DNA of 64,000 bases from JAKFWF01 sp963741505 (GTDB taxonomy: Bacteria; Pseudomonadota; Alphaproteobacteria; Rhizobiales; Hyphomicrobiaceae), in NCBI GenBank assembly GCA_963741505.1, contig CAVUIJ010000041.1, positions 1 through 64,000 of the forward strand. The letters are read 5' to 3'. Made by a program: the position numbers and the translations under genes. Below the pieces are notes generated by a model. That model saw nothing but the letters and a program-made list of their open reading frames with translations. It ran no database searches and had not been told where the DNA came from. Below, piece after piece: positions 62,133 to 64,000 of this stretch (position 1 is its first letter; each line of letters opens with the position of its first letter).

Positions 62133-62585
62133 ATGCGGTGTCTGCTGGTCATCGGCGGCTTGTACCTGGCCGCGGCCTTCCAGGCTGTGGCTGGTGGCAC
62201 TGCGGTGCCGGTGCCAAGCGTCGCGGTTCACGCCGGCGATGTGATGACCAGCGAGCTGCTGGTCGAGCGCAAGCTGGTCGTCAACGAGGCCGCCGTGCGA
62301 AGCTACGTCGTGGCGCGGGAGCAGGTTGTCGGCAAGGTTGCGCGCCGCGCATTGATGGCCGGTGCAGCAATACCGCTCAACGCGCTGCGCGAGCCCTGGC
62401 TGTTCAAGGACGGCGAGCGAGTTGTGATCCAGTTCGCCAGCGGCGGGCTCAATATTCGCGGTGCCGGTGTCGCACTGCAGCCGGGCGTGCTCGGCGAGTT
62501 GATCAGCGTCAGAAACATCGACACCGGCGTGACCGTACGCGGCGTCGTCCAGGCCGATGGCAGTGTGCAGGTCGAAGGAGGCTGA
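62133..62585 (+). CDS. flgA: P-ring assembly chaperone FlgA
   Basis: FlgA helps FlgI assemble in the periplasm. It has a signal peptide (MRCLLVIGGLYLAAAFQAVA), then the SAF-type domain VLQPGVLGELISVRNIDTG-like end (here VALQPGVLGELISVRNIDTG) preceded by GAAIPLNALREPWLFKDGER. The 150-residue form starts at ATG 62133; a TTG at 62073 overlapping the flgG stop would add 20 residues. It ends 2 bases before flgI. Confidence 0.85.
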   Translation: MRCLLVIGGLYLAAAFQAVAGGTAVPVPSVAVHAGDVMTSELLVERKLVVNEAAVRSYVVAREQVVGKVARRALMAGAAIPLNALREPWLFKDGERVVIQFASGGLNIRGAGVALQPGVLGELISVRNIDTGVTVRGVVQADGSVQVEGG

Positions 62586-62587
62586 CG

Positions 62588-63700
62588 ATGTCCGCGTTGC
62601 GCGCACTGTTCATCATTGCGGTCGGTGCCACCGTCGCTGCCGGTGGCGCAGTTGCCGATACCCGTATCAAGGACATTACGTCGGTGCGCGGTGTTCGACC
62701 TAACCAGCTTGATCGGCTACGGACTGGTTGCGGGTCTCAAGGGTACCGGCGACAGCCTGCGCAATGCCCCGTTCACCGAGCAGTCGATGAACTCGATGCT
62801 CGAGCGGATGGGCGTTAACATCCGCGGACTGGGGGCGCGCACGCGCAATGTCGCCGCTGTCCTGGTGACGGCCGAACTGCCGGCGTTCGCGGTCGGCGGC
62901 AATCGCATCGACATTACCGTCACCTCGCTCGGCGATGCGACATCGCTGGCCGGCGGCACGTTGATCATGACGCCGCTCAGCGCTGCGGACAGCAATGTCT
63001 ACGCCGTCGCCCAGGGCTCGGTGACGATTTCCGGCTTCGAGGCCAAAGGACAGAACGAAGTCGTCACGCACGGCGTGCCGACCGCCGGCAGGATCGCAGG
63101 CGGGGCGCTGGTCGAGCGCGACGCCCCGGGGTTGCCCGAGACTGCGACCGCGATCCGGCTCGAGCTTGCCGAACCCGGATTTCTCGACGGCGATGGCGAT
63201 TGTCGACGCGGTCAACGAGTACACGCAGCACAATTTCAAATCGCGCCTGGCCCGTGAGGACGGACCGAGTTCGGTCGCGGTGACGTTACCGCGCGGTCGG
63301 ACCGCCAGCCGCTTTCTCGCCGAAATCGGCAGCTCGCGCGTCACTCCGGACATGCCGGCCAGGGTCATCGTCGACGAGCGGACCGGAACGATCGTCATAA
63401 GCCGCAATGTGAAGGTCAGCCGGGTCGCGGTGACGCACGGCAATCTGACGGTGCGGGTGACGCGAAACGCCGTCGGTGTCGCAGCCGGCGCCATTCTCGA
63501 AGGGGCAGACCGTGGTGACCAAGGAGACCCAGATCGCCGCCGGGCAGGAGAAGGGCAACTTTGCCGTCGTCGAGGGGGTTGATCTGCAGACGCTGGTCAC
63601 CGGGCTTAACCGGATGGGGCTGAAGCCGCCCGGCATCATCGCCATCCTGCAGGCGATCAAGTCGTCCGGTGCGCTGCAGGCGGAATTGATTGTCCAATAG
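62588..63700 (+). pseudogene. flgI: P-ring protein FlgI with three frameshifts
   Basis: A signal peptide starts the protein (MSALRALFIIAVGATVAAGG) followed by ADTRIKDITSVRGVRPNQL. An extra T near 62710 shifts to IGYGLVAGLKGTGDSLRNAP, MNSMLERMGVNIRGLGARTR and GNRIDITVTSLGDATSLAGG. A second shift near 63175 leads to NPDFSTAMAIVDAVNEYTQH and VIVDERTGTIVISRNVKVSR. A third near 63475 leads to SQPAPFSKGQTVVTKETQIA and VDLQTLVTGLNRMGLKPPGI. Every expected part of FlgI is present. One-base errors or recent decay explain it. Confidence 0.87.
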
Positions 63701-63715
63701 AGCAGGGGAGCGGGC

Positions 63716-64000
63716 ATGCACAGCTGCAATGACGGGCCGGTCGGAGCGGTTCGGGTTGGACGCAGGATCGAGATGGCGTTGATGGCGGCGGCACTCGGCG
63801 CCCCGCTATTGCTTCCGCTGCCAACCTCGATGTCTGCCTCGGCGGCAGGGGAGGCGAGGACATCTGCGGCCAAGAGCGCGGCAGGCACGGTGAGGGCACC
63901 CCCTATGGCCGTGCTGCAGCCCGTTCCCAAGAGTTCAGGCTCGGTCGCGGATCAGTACTGCAAGTCGGTTCGCGATGCTGCGAGCGAGGCGCGCTTCGCA
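63716..64000 (+). CDS. MotE-like flagellar protein, partial (3' end outside window)
   Basis: ATG 63716 follows GGGGAG and opens a frame that runs to the window edge without a stop. A hydrophobic stretch MALMAAALGAPLLLPLPTSM is a likely signal sequence. The last visible part, VADQYCKSVRDAASEARFA, resembles the QxCxxxxDAAxxARxA region of rhizobial MotE, the chaperone for the motor protein MotC. The place right after flgI is where motE lies in rhizobia. Confidence 0.6.
   Translation, partial: MHSCNDGPVGAVRVGRRIEMALMAAALGAPLLLPLPTSMSASAAGEARTSAAKSAAGTVRAPPMAVLQPVPKSSGSVADQYCKSVRDAASEARFA

Noticed and set aside
1..64000. CRISPR arrays and Cas or other defence genes
   Set aside because: No regular repeat-spacer array or Cas-like protein is visible. 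Repeats here belong to insertion sequence and RIT ends.

Overview
The window (about 61-62 % G+C by eye, not computed) comes from an alphaproteobacterium of the rhizobial type, most likely Bradyrhizobium or a near relative. The evidence is the flagellar gene set: an FtcR/Rem-type regulator, FlaF and FlbT, a short FlgD, a DUF1217 protein, and the rhizobial order fliI-flgF-DUF1217 // motA-fliN-flhB ... flgB-flgC-fliE-flgG-flgA-flgI-motE. The insertion sequence families present (IS5, IS21, IS66, IS91, IS630, IS1595 and a RIT element) fit the same group.

Positions 1-41250 are a mobile-element graveyard with scattered chromosomal genes. From left to right it holds: the C-terminal end of a VCBS-repeat surface protein; an IS630 fragment; an intact IS1595 element; a VOC / transmembrane / coiled-coil protein; the 3' end of a group II intron including catalytic domain V; an istB fragment; a SEC-C protein; a four-gene transposon (zinc protein, DDE transposase, ExeA/TnsC-like ATPase, RecA-fold ATPase) whose DDE gene is split by a three-recombinase RIT element; an IS5 fragment; a Cache-GGDEF-EAL protein; pxpB-pxpC; a serine-type tRNA with an odd anticodon arm; IS630, integrase and IS91 wrecks; an intact single-gene IS66 element; two small membrane ORFs; a TauE/SafE permease; a frameshifted gene of unknown function; a three-level nest (a serine-recombinase module inside IS66, inside IS5); a second Cache-PAS-GGDEF-EAL protein; a broken parB; an integrase tail; and a damaged second single-gene IS66.

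From 41456 to the right end is a flagellar cluster. The plus-strand block ftcR, flgE, flgK, flgL, flaF, flbT, flgD, fliQ, flhA, fliR, fliJ-like, flgJ-like, flgN-like encodes a regulator, hook and junction proteins, and export apparatus. A minus-strand block (GH24 lysozyme, fliI, flgF, DUF1217) diverges from motA, fliN, flhB and the rod genes flgB, flgC, fliE, flgG, flgA, flgI, and the window ends inside a motE-like gene. Most genes overlap by ATGA or nearly touch, so they read as long operons. fliM and fliG are missing from their usual places beside motA and fliN. flgG and flgI carry single-base frameshifts, meaning either recent decay or sequence errors.

The strongest observations are two nested insertions that can be undone on paper. 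Removing the RIT element restores a 499-codon DDE transposase. Removing the serine-recombinase module restores a 115-residue IS66 TnpB. Removing that IS66 with one copy of its 8-base duplication restores the 3' end of an IS5 transposase.
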